This document shows positions 1 through 9,069 of a stretch of DNA of 37,640 nucleotides, one piece after another (within the stretch, counting starts at the first letter, position 1; every line of letters starts with the position of its first letter). This DNA comes from Oscillospiraceae bacterium. GTDB taxonomy: Bacteria > Bacillota > Clostridia > Oscillospirales > Acutalibacteraceae. The translations under genes and the position numbers were made by a program. The stretch spans positions 1 to 37,640 of the forward strand of contig SVPT01000012.1 in NCBI GenBank assembly GCA_015065695.1, read 5' to 3'. The notes below the pieces were generated by a model. It saw only the letters and a list, made by a program, of their open reading frames with translations, was not told the origin of the DNA and ran no database searches.

Positions 1-1540
1 GCGGCGGTCGGTGCGGACGGTGAGGTCCAGACCCTTCCACAGCAATCCCAGCTTCTTCTCGATGAGGAAGGGGGAGAAACGCTTCAGGCACTCCATGACC
101 ATGGACTTGAAGTCGTATTCCTTGACCTCCAGCATGCTGTCGATATACTCAAGATGATTGAAGTATATGATGCGGTCTATCATTGCGTTGACATACTCGC
201 ACTCACGACCGAATACGGCGGCGGTATGCTTATCCTCAATGCTGTCTATGTAGCGCATCAGGCGCAGGAGGCAGGGCTTTGCATCGGCCGCCCACACCTC
301 AACACAGTCGCGGTAGAGAAGCTCTTCCTCGTCCATATCGTAGAAGGTTTCCAGCGGCTGACCCTGCACCACAGGCTGTGCGGTGGCAACAGAAGCGGCG
401 GTGGCGGCTGCTGCGGCTGCAACCTGTCCTGCCGCGGCGGACTGCTCGGGTGCGGCTGCCTCGGGAGCTGTGCTGTTTTCAGCGGCATTTGCCTGCTCGG
501 TACCGTCCAGCTTGAGGACGGGACGGAATGCCGGGTCATCGATTTCCTCGGGGGCGGCGGGCTGCTCGGCGGCGGGGGCGTTTTCGCCATATGCGCCATA
601 GTAATCCTCGCCCTGCATGACCGCCTGTGCGGCAGCCTGTGCCTCGGCAAGCTGTGCTGCCTCGGCAGCTTCCTTAGCTGCACGCTCAGCCTCAAGGCGA
701 GCCTGCTCTTCTGCCAGACGGGCGGCTTCCTGCTCGGCGCGGGCATTCTCTTCCTCCTGTGCGGCGCGGGCGCGGCGCTCGCGGGCACCAAAGGGCAGGC
801 GGCGGGGCTTCTGCTCCTCCGCGAAATCCTGTGCAGGCTCTGCTGTTACAGACTCTGCATCTACAGGACCTGTAGCCGGCTGTTCATCAGCCTCGTTGAT
901 GCCAAAGGGGTCGGTATCGGCATAATCCTCTGCGGGGGCTTCGTCTGCAGGCTGAGCCGCAGCTTCAATTACCGGCTGCTCCGCACTGTTCTGTGCGGCA
1001 CGGCGGGAGAACATCTTTCTGAAGCCGGAGGGCTCCTCCTTGGGTTCCTCCGCGGCAATGGGTGCGACAAAGCTCTCTGCGCTGTCGCCAAAACCGTCAT
1101 CGGTCTGGAAGCCGTCACCCAGGTCGTCCAGCTCCTGCACCTCAAAGTCGGGGGCAAAGCCGTAATCGCTCTGAGCAAAAGGCTCTTCACCGAAGGGCAT
1201 ATCGGCGGCATCAAACGGCTCGTCCCAGCCGCGGCGACCGCCGGAGGGCTGATATATCGGAGTGTTGTCCATGCCGAAACCGTCGTCTTCCGCGCCGGAA
1301 TGACGAAGGAAACGCTGGTCGGCGGCGTCCCCATCATTGCGGGCACCCTTTTTCTCTGCAAGGCGGTTTGTGATGTTGGTGACAATCATAAAACCGGCAA
1401 GAAGCAGGAACGCGACACACGCCGACACGATGGTGATTGTTCCATTGTTGCGCACTGCGCCGATGATGGCACCAACAACACCCAGAACGATGACTACGCC
1501 AAAGAAAATCAGCGGCAGCTTTCCTTTGTTATTCTTCATA
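1..1540 (-). CDS. Truncated membrane protein: N-terminal TM segments, long Ala/Glu/Gln-rich linker, C-terminal histidine-kinase-like (BceS/GraS-like) region running off the window start
   Basis: Reverse-strand ORF starting ATG at 1540 (MKNNKGKLPLIFFGVVIVLGVVGAIIGAVRNNGTITIVSACVAFLLLAGFMIVTNI...), open to position 1. It is absent from the ORF track because it has no stop in the window. The end reads VEVWAADAKPCLLRLMRYIDSIEDKHTAAVFGRECEYVNAMIDRIIYFNHLEYIDSMLEVKEYDFKSMVMECLKRFSPFLIEKKLGLLWKGLDLTVRTDRR, resembling the dimerisation-to-ATPase junction of sensor kinases. Confidence 0.7.
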
Positions 1541-1589
1541 TTGTTACCTCTGCTTTCATTGTATACTTCATATCGCATACTGATTAAAT

Positions 1590-1618
1590 ATTATAGACCA
1601 TTAACCTATTAACGTCAA
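1590..1618 (-). promoter_or_regulatory. Sigma-A type promoter for the kinase-like gene
   Basis: On the minus strand: TTGACG-17 nt-TATAAT, about 50 bp upstream of ATG 1540. Confidence 0.6.
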
Positions 1619-1809
1619 TCAAAATAACCGCATATAAACCCTCCCGAGAGGGGCAATTGGGCATTTCTGCGTGATGATAACAAAAAGTTTACATATTCCG
1701 CGCTCATTCGCTGCCGCTGAGCTGCATTTTTCAGCGCAGTGCGGGCATACATTTGCGCAGGGAGAAAAAGAGACAAAAGAAAATTTCTCCAAATATTTTA
1801 AAAAACATA

Positions 1810-1838
1810 TTGACAAAGCGGCTGTTTGCTAATAATAT
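1810..1838 (+). promoter_or_regulatory. Sigma-A promoter of acpP
   Basis: TTGACA (1810-1815), 17-nt spacer, TAATAT (1833-1838). Confidence 0.7.
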
Positions 1839-1916
1839 TTCAGTTATGTAGTACCTGCTGCGCCGCAGGCGCGGTACAACAACAGGGCAACAGCCTGACT
1901 TATTAGGAGGAATAAT

Positions 1917-2144
1917 ATGGTATTCGAAAAGATTAAGGCAATCCTTGCCGAGCAGTTTGACGTTGAAGAGGACGCTATCGCTCTTGACACCAACATTCAG
2001 GAAGACCTTGGCGCAGATTCTCTCGACGTAGTTGACCTGATCATGTCCCTTGAGGACACCTTCGACTTTGAAGTTCCCGACCACGAGGTCGAGAGCATCA
2101 AGACCGTCGGCGCACTGGTCAAGTTTGTTGAGGACAACATCTAA
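1917..2144 (+). CDS. acpP: Acyl carrier protein
   Basis: 75 aa with the phosphopantetheine motif (DLGADSLDVVDLIM); strong SD aggagg upstream. Confidence 0.97.
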   Translation: MVFEKIKAILAEQFDVEEDAIALDTNIQEDLGADSLDVVDLIMSLEDTFDFEVPDHEVESIKTVGALVKFVEDNI

Positions 2145-2170
2145 TAAACTGCGCTTACGATAACAAAGAA

Positions 2171-2209
2171 AAGCGGTGCGGATTCATCTCCGCACCGCTT
2201 ATTTTTTTG
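2171..2209 (+). terminator. Rho-independent terminator after acpP
   Basis: Stem AAGCGGTGCGG / CCGCACCGCTT followed by ATTTTTTT. Confidence 0.85.
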
Positions 2210-2230
2210 CTTTGTCGGCAGGAGCGAAAA

Positions 2231-3436
2231 TCAGTCCCTGCGGAAGATGTCTCTGGTGTAAATCTTCTCCGCAACGTCATCAAGCTCACTGCTGCAGCGG
2301 TTGGTGATGATGACATCGCACATTGCCTTGAACTGCGACAGGTCACGCACGACACGGCTGCCGAAGAACACATCTTCTGCCAGACCGGGCTCGTAGATGA
2401 CCACCTCCACGCCGTTTCCCTTGATGCGCTTCATTACGCCCTGAATGGAACTCTGGCGGAAGTTGTCGGAGTTGGTCTTCATGGTCAGGCGATAGATGCC
2501 TATGACGCAGTCGGTGCGTCCATCGTAGAAGCCCGCCTTGCGCAGTATCTGCTCGGCAATGAAGCTCTTTCTGGTGTGGTTGGCTTCCACAATCGCGCCT
2601 ATGAGGCTGTTGGGTATGTCCGCGTAGTTGGCTCTGAGCTGCTTGGTATCCTTGGGCAGGCAGTAGCCGCCGTAGCCGAAGGAGGGGTTGTTGTAGAAAT
2701 CACCGATGCGCGGGTCGAGGCACACGCCCTCGATTATCTGGCGTGTATCCAGACCTCTCACCTCCGCGTAGGTGTCCAACTCATTGAAATAGGCAACGCG
2801 CAGGGCAAGGTAGGTGTTGGAAAACAGCTTTACCGCCTCGGCTTCGGTCAGGTTGGTGATGAGGGTAGGAACATCTTCCTTCAATGCCACATCGCCAAGC
2901 AGCTTTGCAAAGCCGCGTGCCGCCTGCTCCAGCCGTTCGTCCCCCAGCACTGTGCCGACGATTATGCGGGCGGGGTAGAGATTATCATATACGGCACGCC
3001 CCTCCCGCAGAAACTCCGGGCTGAAGATGATATTATCCCAGCCTGTTTTACTGCGCAGCGACTCTGTGTAACCTACGGGAACAGTGGACTTTATGACCAC
3101 TATTGCATTGGGATTGACTGAATGTGCCAGCTCCACCACAGCCTCGACAGAGGAGGTATCGAAGTAGTTCTTGTCCGGGTCGTAGTTGGTTGGGGTGGCA
3201 ATGATGATATAGTCGGCACCGCTGTATGCGGCGGCGGCATCAAGCGTGGGGTTCAGGTCAAGCTGCTTGGTGCCCAGATACTCCTCCAGCTCCTTATCGG
3301 CAATGGGAGAGCGGCGCTCCCTGAGCATCTCCACCTTTTCGGGAATGATGTCCACCGCCCACACCTCGTTGTGCTGGGCAAGCAGCACTGCCAGCGACAG
3401 ACCCACATATCCTGTTCCTGCAACGGCTATCTTCAT
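2231..3436 (-). CDS. ugd: UDP-glucose 6-dehydrogenase family protein
   Basis: 401 aa: [76 protein letters not shown]. Confidence 0.93.
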   Translation of the reverse strand: MKIAVAGTGYVGLSLAVLLAQHNEVWAVDIIPEKVEMLRERRSPIADKELEEYLGTKQLDLNPTLDAAAAYSGADYIIIATPTNYDPDKNYFDTSSVEAVVELAHSVNPNAIVVIKSTVPVGYTESLRSKTGWDNIIFSPEFLREGRAVYDNLYPARIIVGTVLGDERLEQAARGFAKLLGDVALKEDVPTLITNLTEAEAVKLFSNTYLALRVAYFNELDTYAEVRGLDTRQIIEGVCLDPRIGDFYNNPSFGYGGYCLPKDTKQLRANYADIPNSLIGAIVEANHTRKSFIAEQILRKAGFYDGRTDCVIGIYRLTMKTNSDNFRQSSIQGVMKRIKGNGVEVVIYEPGLAEDVFFGSRVVRDLSQFKAMCDVIITNRCSSELDDVAEKIYTRDIFRRD

Positions 3437-3542
3437 GTCTTTTCTCCGTTCTTATTAGAAAATCATCGTCCATATATCACACAGCAACCGCCCGGCAGTG
3501 ACGCCCCAGCGGTTGCTGTATTTCTTTGCTGTACTGCCGCTA

Positions 3543-4949
3543 TCAGCCCACAGGCGGCGGGGTATCGGTCGGTATGGTCGCGGGTGGCGGGGTATCGGTC
3601 GGTATGGTCGCGGGTGGCGGCGTGTCAGTCGGTATGGTATTGGACGGAGTTTCAGAAGTTGTCGTATCTGTAAACTCAGTGGTGGTAGTGAAGGAGATTG
3701 TTGTCGGGCGGATAATATTGACTCCACTTGCCACACCACCATTGACATAGGTCATGTCATCTTCATAGATAAACTTGCGCATGGCCTCGGCGCAGAAGGT
3801 GTAGTTTGTGCAGAGAATAGAAATGTTGGTTTTGCCAACAGTCGCCCAGCCCATTCTGTAGGAGCCCTCAACGGGGAATGTGAGCGACACCATCTCGTAG
3901 TCGAGAATTTTGGGTGCTTCCACAAGATAACCCAGCATCTCACCTTCGGAGAAATCGGTGGTTATGTTGGGCAGTGCGGTTTCCAGCACCTCCTTGAGCA
4001 TTGAGAAGGATGCCTCCTTCTCAATCTTCTTCATCAACTGAGAAATGAAATACTGCTGACGGTGAGTACGATCAAAATCGCCATTTCCAACGTATCTGGC
4101 GCGGCAGTAAGCCAATGCTTCCTGACCACAGAGTGTTACCAGACCACCCTCTCTTCTGCCAAGGTTTTCGGTCAGCCACCATCTATTGTTGTCGTCCAAG
4201 TACTTTGCCTCTGCATCGGTTATCTCCACCTCGACAAATCCGATGGCGTTGATGACCTCCACAAAGCACTGGAAATTAAGCACAACAAAGTGGTCTATCT
4301 GAACACCGAAGCATTTCTGTATGGTGTTGCGGGTAACGTGTATGTCCAGATGCTTGTATGCTGTATCAAGATAATAAGCGTAGTTAATCTTGTTGCTGCC
4401 CTTAAAGCCTGCCATGGGCGCCCAGAGGTCACGCATGATGGAGGCTATCTTTATCTTTTTGTTAATGCGGTCGAGGAAGACCAGCATCATTGTGTCACTG
4501 CGTCCCTTGCCGCCGTCCACATCGGGGCGCAGGTCGCAGCCGACCACCAGAATAACCTCAACATCCTTGTCGGACATGATAGCTCCTTCCGGTATCTGGA
4601 AATCAGACTCGCTGACCTCCACCAGCTCGCTGTCCTCCAGCGGCTGCTGGGGAATGGTGCTCTGGGAGGGATTCTGATCCTTGTCAACCAGTGTCATCAT
4701 GCCGAACACCGAGGTCACTGCCGACAGACCGGTATTGAACAGCAGTGCAAGCACAATAAGTATTGTGACTACAGTGCGGTGTATCTTCAGCCTGCTGCGT
4801 TTTTTGCCATTGGGGGAGCTTTCTCTTCGGTCGTCCCTTGAAGGCTGACCGCCGCGCGGTCTGCCGCTCTCCTGAACAAGACGGGCATTGCGCCGCGGCT
4901 CCTCATAGGGCAGTGCGGAAACCCGATGATTGTTGTTTCTGTTCTGCAT
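3543..4949 (-). CDS. LytR-CpsA-Psr (LCP) family cell-wall glycopolymer ligase
   Basis: 468 aa; N-terminal TM; GCDLRPDVDGGKGRSDTMMLVFLDRINKKIKIASIMRDLW, IGFVEVEITDAEAKYLDD, ALAYCRARYVGNGDFDRTHRQQYFISQL are LCP hallmarks; C-terminal Thr/Pro repeat tail. Confidence 0.9.
   Translation of the reverse strand: MQNRNNNHRVSALPYEEPRRNARLVQESGRPRGGQPSRDDRRESSPNGKKRSRLKIHRTVVTILIVLALLFNTGLSAVTSVFGMMTLVDKDQNPSQSTIPQQPLEDSELVEVSESDFQIPEGAIMSDKDVEVILVVGCDLRPDVDGGKGRSDTMMLVFLDRINKKIKIASIMRDLWAPMAGFKGSNKINYAYYLDTAYKHLDIHVTRNTIQKCFGVQIDHFVVLNFQCFVEVINAIGFVEVEITDAEAKYLDDNNRWWLTENLGRREGGLVTLCGQEALAYCRARYVGNGDFDRTHRQQYFISQLMKKIEKEASFSMLKEVLETALPNITTDFSEGEMLGYLVEAPKILDYEMVSLTFPVEGSYRMGWATVGKTNISILCTNYTFCAEAMRKFIYEDDMTYVNGGVASGVNIIRPTTISFTTTTEFTDTTTSETPSNTIPTDTPPPATIPTDTPPPATIPTDTPPPVG
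3556..3639 (-). repeat. In-frame 30-bp tandem repeat (about 2.8 copies) encoding (TIPTDTPPPA)n
   Basis: Unit GGCGGGGTATCGGTCGGTATGGTCGCGGGT at 3556-3585 and 3586-3615, with a degenerate third copy 3616-3639. Confidence 0.9.
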
Positions 4950-5085
4950 AGTATTCCTCCGTGGAAGGTCTTGCCGAAAGGCTTTTTTCCTTTCAGCGGG
5001 TATGCGGATTGCTCCGCATCATTCTCTTGTTATCTTAATATTATAATCCTGTATCCTGTATGTGTCAAGCACAGCGGACTGCTTG

Positions 5086-5970
5086 CTATATATCCCAGTG
5101 CGGAATATAGTGGCAGTCGGAGCTTTCAAGCTCCTGCGCAAAGCCCTCTATGCCAAGCTCGGCGGCGGCATCACACACCCGCTCGTACTCGTGGGGGGTG
5201 ATGGGTCTCTGCAGCCCGGGATAGGCTTCCAGACCGGGGATTGGGGTATACTGTCCCATAAGGCTGACCAGTGTGCCGGGCAGATGCTCTGCCATATTAC
5301 GCAGCACCTCTATGGAATTGCGCACGTTGAGGGGCAGCACCAGATGACGCACTATCATGCCCTTCTGCATTATATCGCCGTCAAACACGTCCTCCGGCTG
5401 ATGGGCACGCATACGCAGCAGGGCGCGCAGGGCGGTTTCCGGATAGTCTGCCGCGCCGCTGAATCGCTCAGCGGGCTTGGGAAGGGCGTATTTGTAGTCG
5501 GGCAGCCAGATGTCGACGTAGGGGGCAAGGGCATCTATTACTGCCTCCCGCTCGTAGCCGCTGCTGTTCCACACCACAGGCACTGTGGCAGGTCTTAACT
5601 TCAGGGCTGCGATGACCTGCGGCACAAACTGGGTCGCTGTGACCAGCTCTATGTTGTGCGCACCCTGTGCCTCAAGCCGCTCCATTATCTCCGCAAGCCC
5701 CGCCGCTGTGACGGGCTTGCCTGCGATGGCGCATTTCCCTCGGGAGATTTCGTAATTCTGGCAGTAGACACAGCCCAGCGTACAGCCTGAGAAGAATATC
5801 GTGCCTGCGCCGCGGGTGCCGCTGATGGGCGGCTCTTCCCACATATGCAGCATTGCCTTTGACACATAGGCTGCGGAGGGCATAGCGCACACGCCTGCAG
5901 AGGGGGCATTATCTGTCCTCTCCGCTCCGCACATACGGGGGCACAGGCGGCAGCACTTTATTCTGCTCAT
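5086..5970 (-). CDS. Radical SAM protein, pyruvate formate-lyase-activating-enzyme-like
   Basis: 294 aa; FFSGCTLGCVYCQNYEISRG contains the radical SAM CxxxCxxC motif; extra N-terminal Cys cluster CCRLCPRMCG. Confidence 0.88.
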   Translation of the reverse strand: MSRIKCCRLCPRMCGAERTDNAPSAGVCAMPSAAYVSKAMLHMWEEPPISGTRGAGTIFFSGCTLGCVYCQNYEISRGKCAIAGKPVTAAGLAEIMERLEAQGAHNIELVTATQFVPQVIAALKLRPATVPVVWNSSGYEREAVIDALAPYVDIWLPDYKYALPKPAERFSGAADYPETALRALLRMRAHQPEDVFDGDIMQKGMIVRHLVLPLNVRNSIEVLRNMAEHLPGTLVSLMGQYTPIPGLEAYPGLQRPITPHEYERVCDAAAELGIEGFAQELESSDCHYIPHWDI

Positions 5971-6563
5971 TCCGCCTCGTACCTCGTCGCGCCGACCAGT
6001 GCCTTTTCCACCGCCTTGAGGACAATCTTATCGGTAGGCTGACTGCCTATGTCGTCCTCCGGCACATTGAGCATCTGATAATACAGCACCCTGTCGAATA
6101 CCTCTTCGGCACGGACGTTGTCTATGCCGGTGAAGCTGTCCAGCCTTATATCCATCATTCTGCCGGAGGCGATGTCCACGCTGACCTTTGCAGACATATG
6201 GGAGGAGGTATATTCTCCGCTGTAGGTGCCGTCTGCCACTGCGGATATATCGGTTTCGTTGACGGTAAGCTGCAGCGAAAGCTGCTCGTTGACCGTAAGA
6301 TTCATGCGGATAAGAATAAACACGGACAGCAGCACGGAAATGCCCAGCACACACCAGAAATATATCCTGCTGTTCTGCTGCTTTCTGTTTTGGGAAGGTG
6401 CCTTTGCGGGGACACCCTCCTGCCGCATACGCTCGCTGTTGGTGCGCAGCAGGCTGCTTTCCTCCAGCGCAGTATTGGGTGAACGCTCGCCGCTGATTGT
6501 CTTTACTGCCGCAGGATTGCGGGCAATCGCAGCCTCTCTGCGCTCTCTGCTCTTTTTACTCAT
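5967..6563 (-). CDS. Single-TM protein with FMN-binding-domain-like C-terminus
   Basis: 198 aa; one TM segment (IYFWCVLGISVLLSVFILI); ADGTYSGEYTSSHMSAKVSVDIASGRMMDIRLDSF resembles FMN_bind repeats; overlaps the next gene by 4 nt. Confidence 0.6.
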   Translation of the reverse strand: MSKKSRERREAAIARNPAAVKTISGERSPNTALEESSLLRTNSERMRQEGVPAKAPSQNRKQQNSRIYFWCVLGISVLLSVFILIRMNLTVNEQLSLQLTVNETDISAVADGTYSGEYTSSHMSAKVSVDIASGRMMDIRLDSFTGIDNVRAEEVFDRVLYYQMLNVPEDDIGSQPTDKIVLKAVEKALVGATRYEAE

Positions 6564-7398
6564 GTGCCAGTTTCACCTCTACAGGTTTGCGGTCAACATA
6601 GTAATACACGCTGTCGAAGCCTGCTTCCAATGCCAGCTTTGCGCCTGTTTCTATGCCGACACTCATCTGGGTGGCGCGGTGGGAATCGCTGCCGAGGGTG
6701 ATGTATTTGCCTCCCACGCTGCGGAAAAGCCTGAGCATATCCGCCTCCGGAAGCATACGCCCGCCCGGGTAGAGTGCGCCCTTGGTGTTTATCTCCAGAC
6801 CCTTGCCCATATCGGCAAGCATGGTCAGTATGCGCTCAAAACGCTCCACATACCGCTGTTGGTCAAAGTCGATGCCGTCACGGAAGATGTAGCGCAGGGG
6901 GTAGGTTATGTGGGCAAGCACATCGAAATCGCCAAAACGCACCGTTTCCAGAAGCTCTTCCAGATAGCGGTCGTACACCTCGTAGGGGTCGCTTTCGTGG
7001 TAATTGAGGTAGTAGAAATCCCTGCCGTCGCGCAGATAATGCACCGACGCCAGTACGAAATCATAGGTACCCGCGGCAAGCACCTGCCGCGCCTGCTCAG
7101 GGCAGTAGGCGGGCTGACCCAGCTCCACGCCCGAGAATACCTTCAGCTTTTTCTCGAACCTCTTCTTTGCCCGCCACGCCTCCTGCTGAGAGCGGCGGAG
7201 AGCCTTGAATGACCAAAGCTCCTCTGTGCCGTTGACGTTTATCTCGCAGTGGTCGGTTACGGTGACATAGCCGATGAAGCCCTTTTTGAGGGCTGCACGG
7301 CACTGCGCGGACACCGGCTCTTTGCTGTCAAAGGAGCTGCGGCTGTGGACATGGCTGTCGGGAAGCAGCACTCCCTGTGCAATGTTATCTTTCAACAC
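6556..7398 (-). CDS. PHP-domain phosphatase, histidinol-phosphatase (HisJ/HisK) family
   Basis: 280 aa; PDSHVHSRSSFD, VTDHCEIN, VLASVHYL, ITLGSDSHRATQMSVGIETGAKLALEAGFDSVYYYVDRKPV. Confidence 0.88.
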   Translation of the reverse strand: MLKDNIAQGVLLPDSHVHSRSSFDSKEPVSAQCRAALKKGFIGYVTVTDHCEINVNGTEELWSFKALRRSQQEAWRAKKRFEKKLKVFSGVELGQPAYCPEQARQVLAAGTYDFVLASVHYLRDGRDFYYLNYHESDPYEVYDRYLEELLETVRFGDFDVLAHITYPLRYIFRDGIDFDQQRYVERFERILTMLADMGKGLEINTKGALYPGGRMLPEADMLRLFRSVGGKYITLGSDSHRATQMSVGIETGAKLALEAGFDSVYYYVDRKPVEVKLAHE

Positions 7399-7446
7399 CT
7401 GGTATATCTCCTGTTTTTCTTTACTGTCTGTAATCCCAGCGGGTTA

Positions 7447-9006
7447 TCAGTTGTAGCCAATATAGACGCAGAACATCAGTATGGCGGAGGTTACAGCGAG
7501 GGTGACAAGCTGCAGAGGCAGTGCCCAGCGCACCCACTTGCCGTAGGAAATGTTGACCAGACCCAGCACGATGAACAGTGCCGCGTTGGTGGGCATGAAC
7601 ATATTGGTGAAGCCGTCACCGAAGCAGTATGCCTGCACGACTGTCTGGCGGGTAATCTCTGCGCCGCCGCTCTGCGCCAGCATACCCACAAGGGGCACCA
7701 CCAGCGGGATTACGATAAATGCCTTTGCCGATGCGCTGCTGACGAAAAATTCCAGCAGCAGCACAAACAGATAGATCATCAATATTGCCACATAGGGGTT
7801 TACGTCGGTCATCATGCCGTATGCCCAGTGGAGAATGGTGTCCATAACGCCGCCTGCTACAACTATCTGCTTGGCACTCATTGCCATGACCACCAGCAGA
7901 CCGCAGGGCGCAATGGACAGCATACCCTTGAGGAAGTCGCCGATGACGGTCTTGCTGTACTTTGAAACGAAACCAACAGCAATGCCTGCCGCTGTCAGCA
8001 GGATTATCATGACCGGCATGGTCAGGTCGCTGAGCTGGAAGGCTGCGTCCTCGGGCAGCTTTACCGTCAGGGAGAGGGCGATGTATATTGCGACAAGCAC
8101 AAACGCGCCGATGAAAATGAAGGAAGCGCGGCGCACGTTGGGGTCAACGGGGACGGTGCTGTCGAAGCTGTAGCTGTACTTCTCCCTGAGAAGCAGGTCG
8201 CTCTCGTAGCTGAGAGACCTCTGCGGATTCTTTTCAACACGCCTGGCATACAGGAGAAGATAGGTAATCAGTATGATGTAGCATATAAAGAATACGGCAA
8301 TGCGCAGACCGATACCGGAATATAGGGGCAGACCGGCAAGACGCTGTGCCACAGCGATGCTGAAAGGATTGAAGGTACCTGCCGCAAAACCGAAGCACAC
8401 AGCGATGATGCTCATGCCAAGACCCACGAAGGAGTCCCAGCCCAGCGCAAGTGCCACCGCCACAACGATGGGCACCAGTGCGGCACATTCCTCGAACATT
8501 CCGCACACCGAGCCGAGGGTCATGCCTACCAGCACCATGACCGCCATCAGCAGATACTTTCGCTTGCCAAAGCGGCTCACCGCTGAGGTTATTATGTGCT
8601 GCATGACGCCGCTCTTGTCCAGTATCATGAACGAGCCGCCCACAAACAGGATAAAGAGGATTATCATTATCGCAACCAGACCGTCCTCGCTGCCCAAGAC
8701 CTCAACAGGTGCGGTGAAGGTGCGCCAGAAGGGCAGGCGGGGCGCGTCCTCATGGACGGTGTAGGAGGTTATATCCACTTCCTCATAGCCTTCGGCAGTG
8801 ACTATGCGGTCATAGGAGCTTACTGGGATAACCTGCGTCAGAATACCGGCACACAGCATGACGGCAAGCAGAACGATGACGGTGCTGATAAAGGTCTTTG
8901 TGCTGATGTGCAGACCGGCCTTGCCTTTAGTGCCTGCGGGGGTATTTTCGCCTGAATCAACGAGCTGCTCCGCCTGATTGTCAATCATAATATCATTCTG
9001 ATTCAT
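7447..9006 (-). CDS. YfcC/DcuC-like membrane permease
   Basis: 519 aa polytopic; VQAYCFGDGFTNMFMPTNAALFIVLGLVNISYGKWVRW, FEECAALVPIVVAVALALGWDSFVGLGMSIIAVCFGFAAGTFNPFSIAVAQRLAGLPLYSG. Confidence 0.85.
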   Translation of the reverse strand: MNQNDIMIDNQAEQLVDSGENTPAGTKGKAGLHISTKTFISTVIVLLAVMLCAGILTQVIPVSSYDRIVTAEGYEEVDITSYTVHEDAPRLPFWRTFTAPVEVLGSEDGLVAIMIILFILFVGGSFMILDKSGVMQHIITSAVSRFGKRKYLLMAVMVLVGMTLGSVCGMFEECAALVPIVVAVALALGWDSFVGLGMSIIAVCFGFAAGTFNPFSIAVAQRLAGLPLYSGIGLRIAVFFICYIILITYLLLYARRVEKNPQRSLSYESDLLLREKYSYSFDSTVPVDPNVRRASFIFIGAFVLVAIYIALSLTVKLPEDAAFQLSDLTMPVMIILLTAAGIAVGFVSKYSKTVIGDFLKGMLSIAPCGLLVVMAMSAKQIVVAGGVMDTILHWAYGMMTDVNPYVAILMIYLFVLLLEFFVSSASAKAFIVIPLVVPLVGMLAQSGGAEITRQTVVQAYCFGDGFTNMFMPTNAALFIVLGLVNISYGKWVRWALPLQLVTLAVTSAILMFCVYIGYN

Positions 9007-9069
9007 TGCTTTCTCTGTTTCCTTTTCTTTGTATATTCGGTCTGTACTTTATGTATTGCAGGTAAGCGT

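Noticed and set aside
154-1587. 477-aa plus-strand ORF
   Set aside because: Antisense to the truncated minus-strand gene starting at 1540; Gly/Leu/Cys-rich composition is a shadow of the Ala/Pro/Glu-rich coding strand.
2207-3121. 304-aa plus-strand ORF
   Set aside because: Antisense shadow of ugd, which has unmistakable family motifs.
3481-3519. Hairpin ACAGCAACCG ... CGGTTGCTGT between the LCP gene and ugd
   Set aside because: No T-tract on the minus strand in the direction of transcription, so not called as a terminator of the LCP gene.
3556-3639. Possible CRISPR-like repeats of 30 bp
   Set aside because: Repeats are directly adjacent with no spacers and lie in frame inside the LCP coding sequence.
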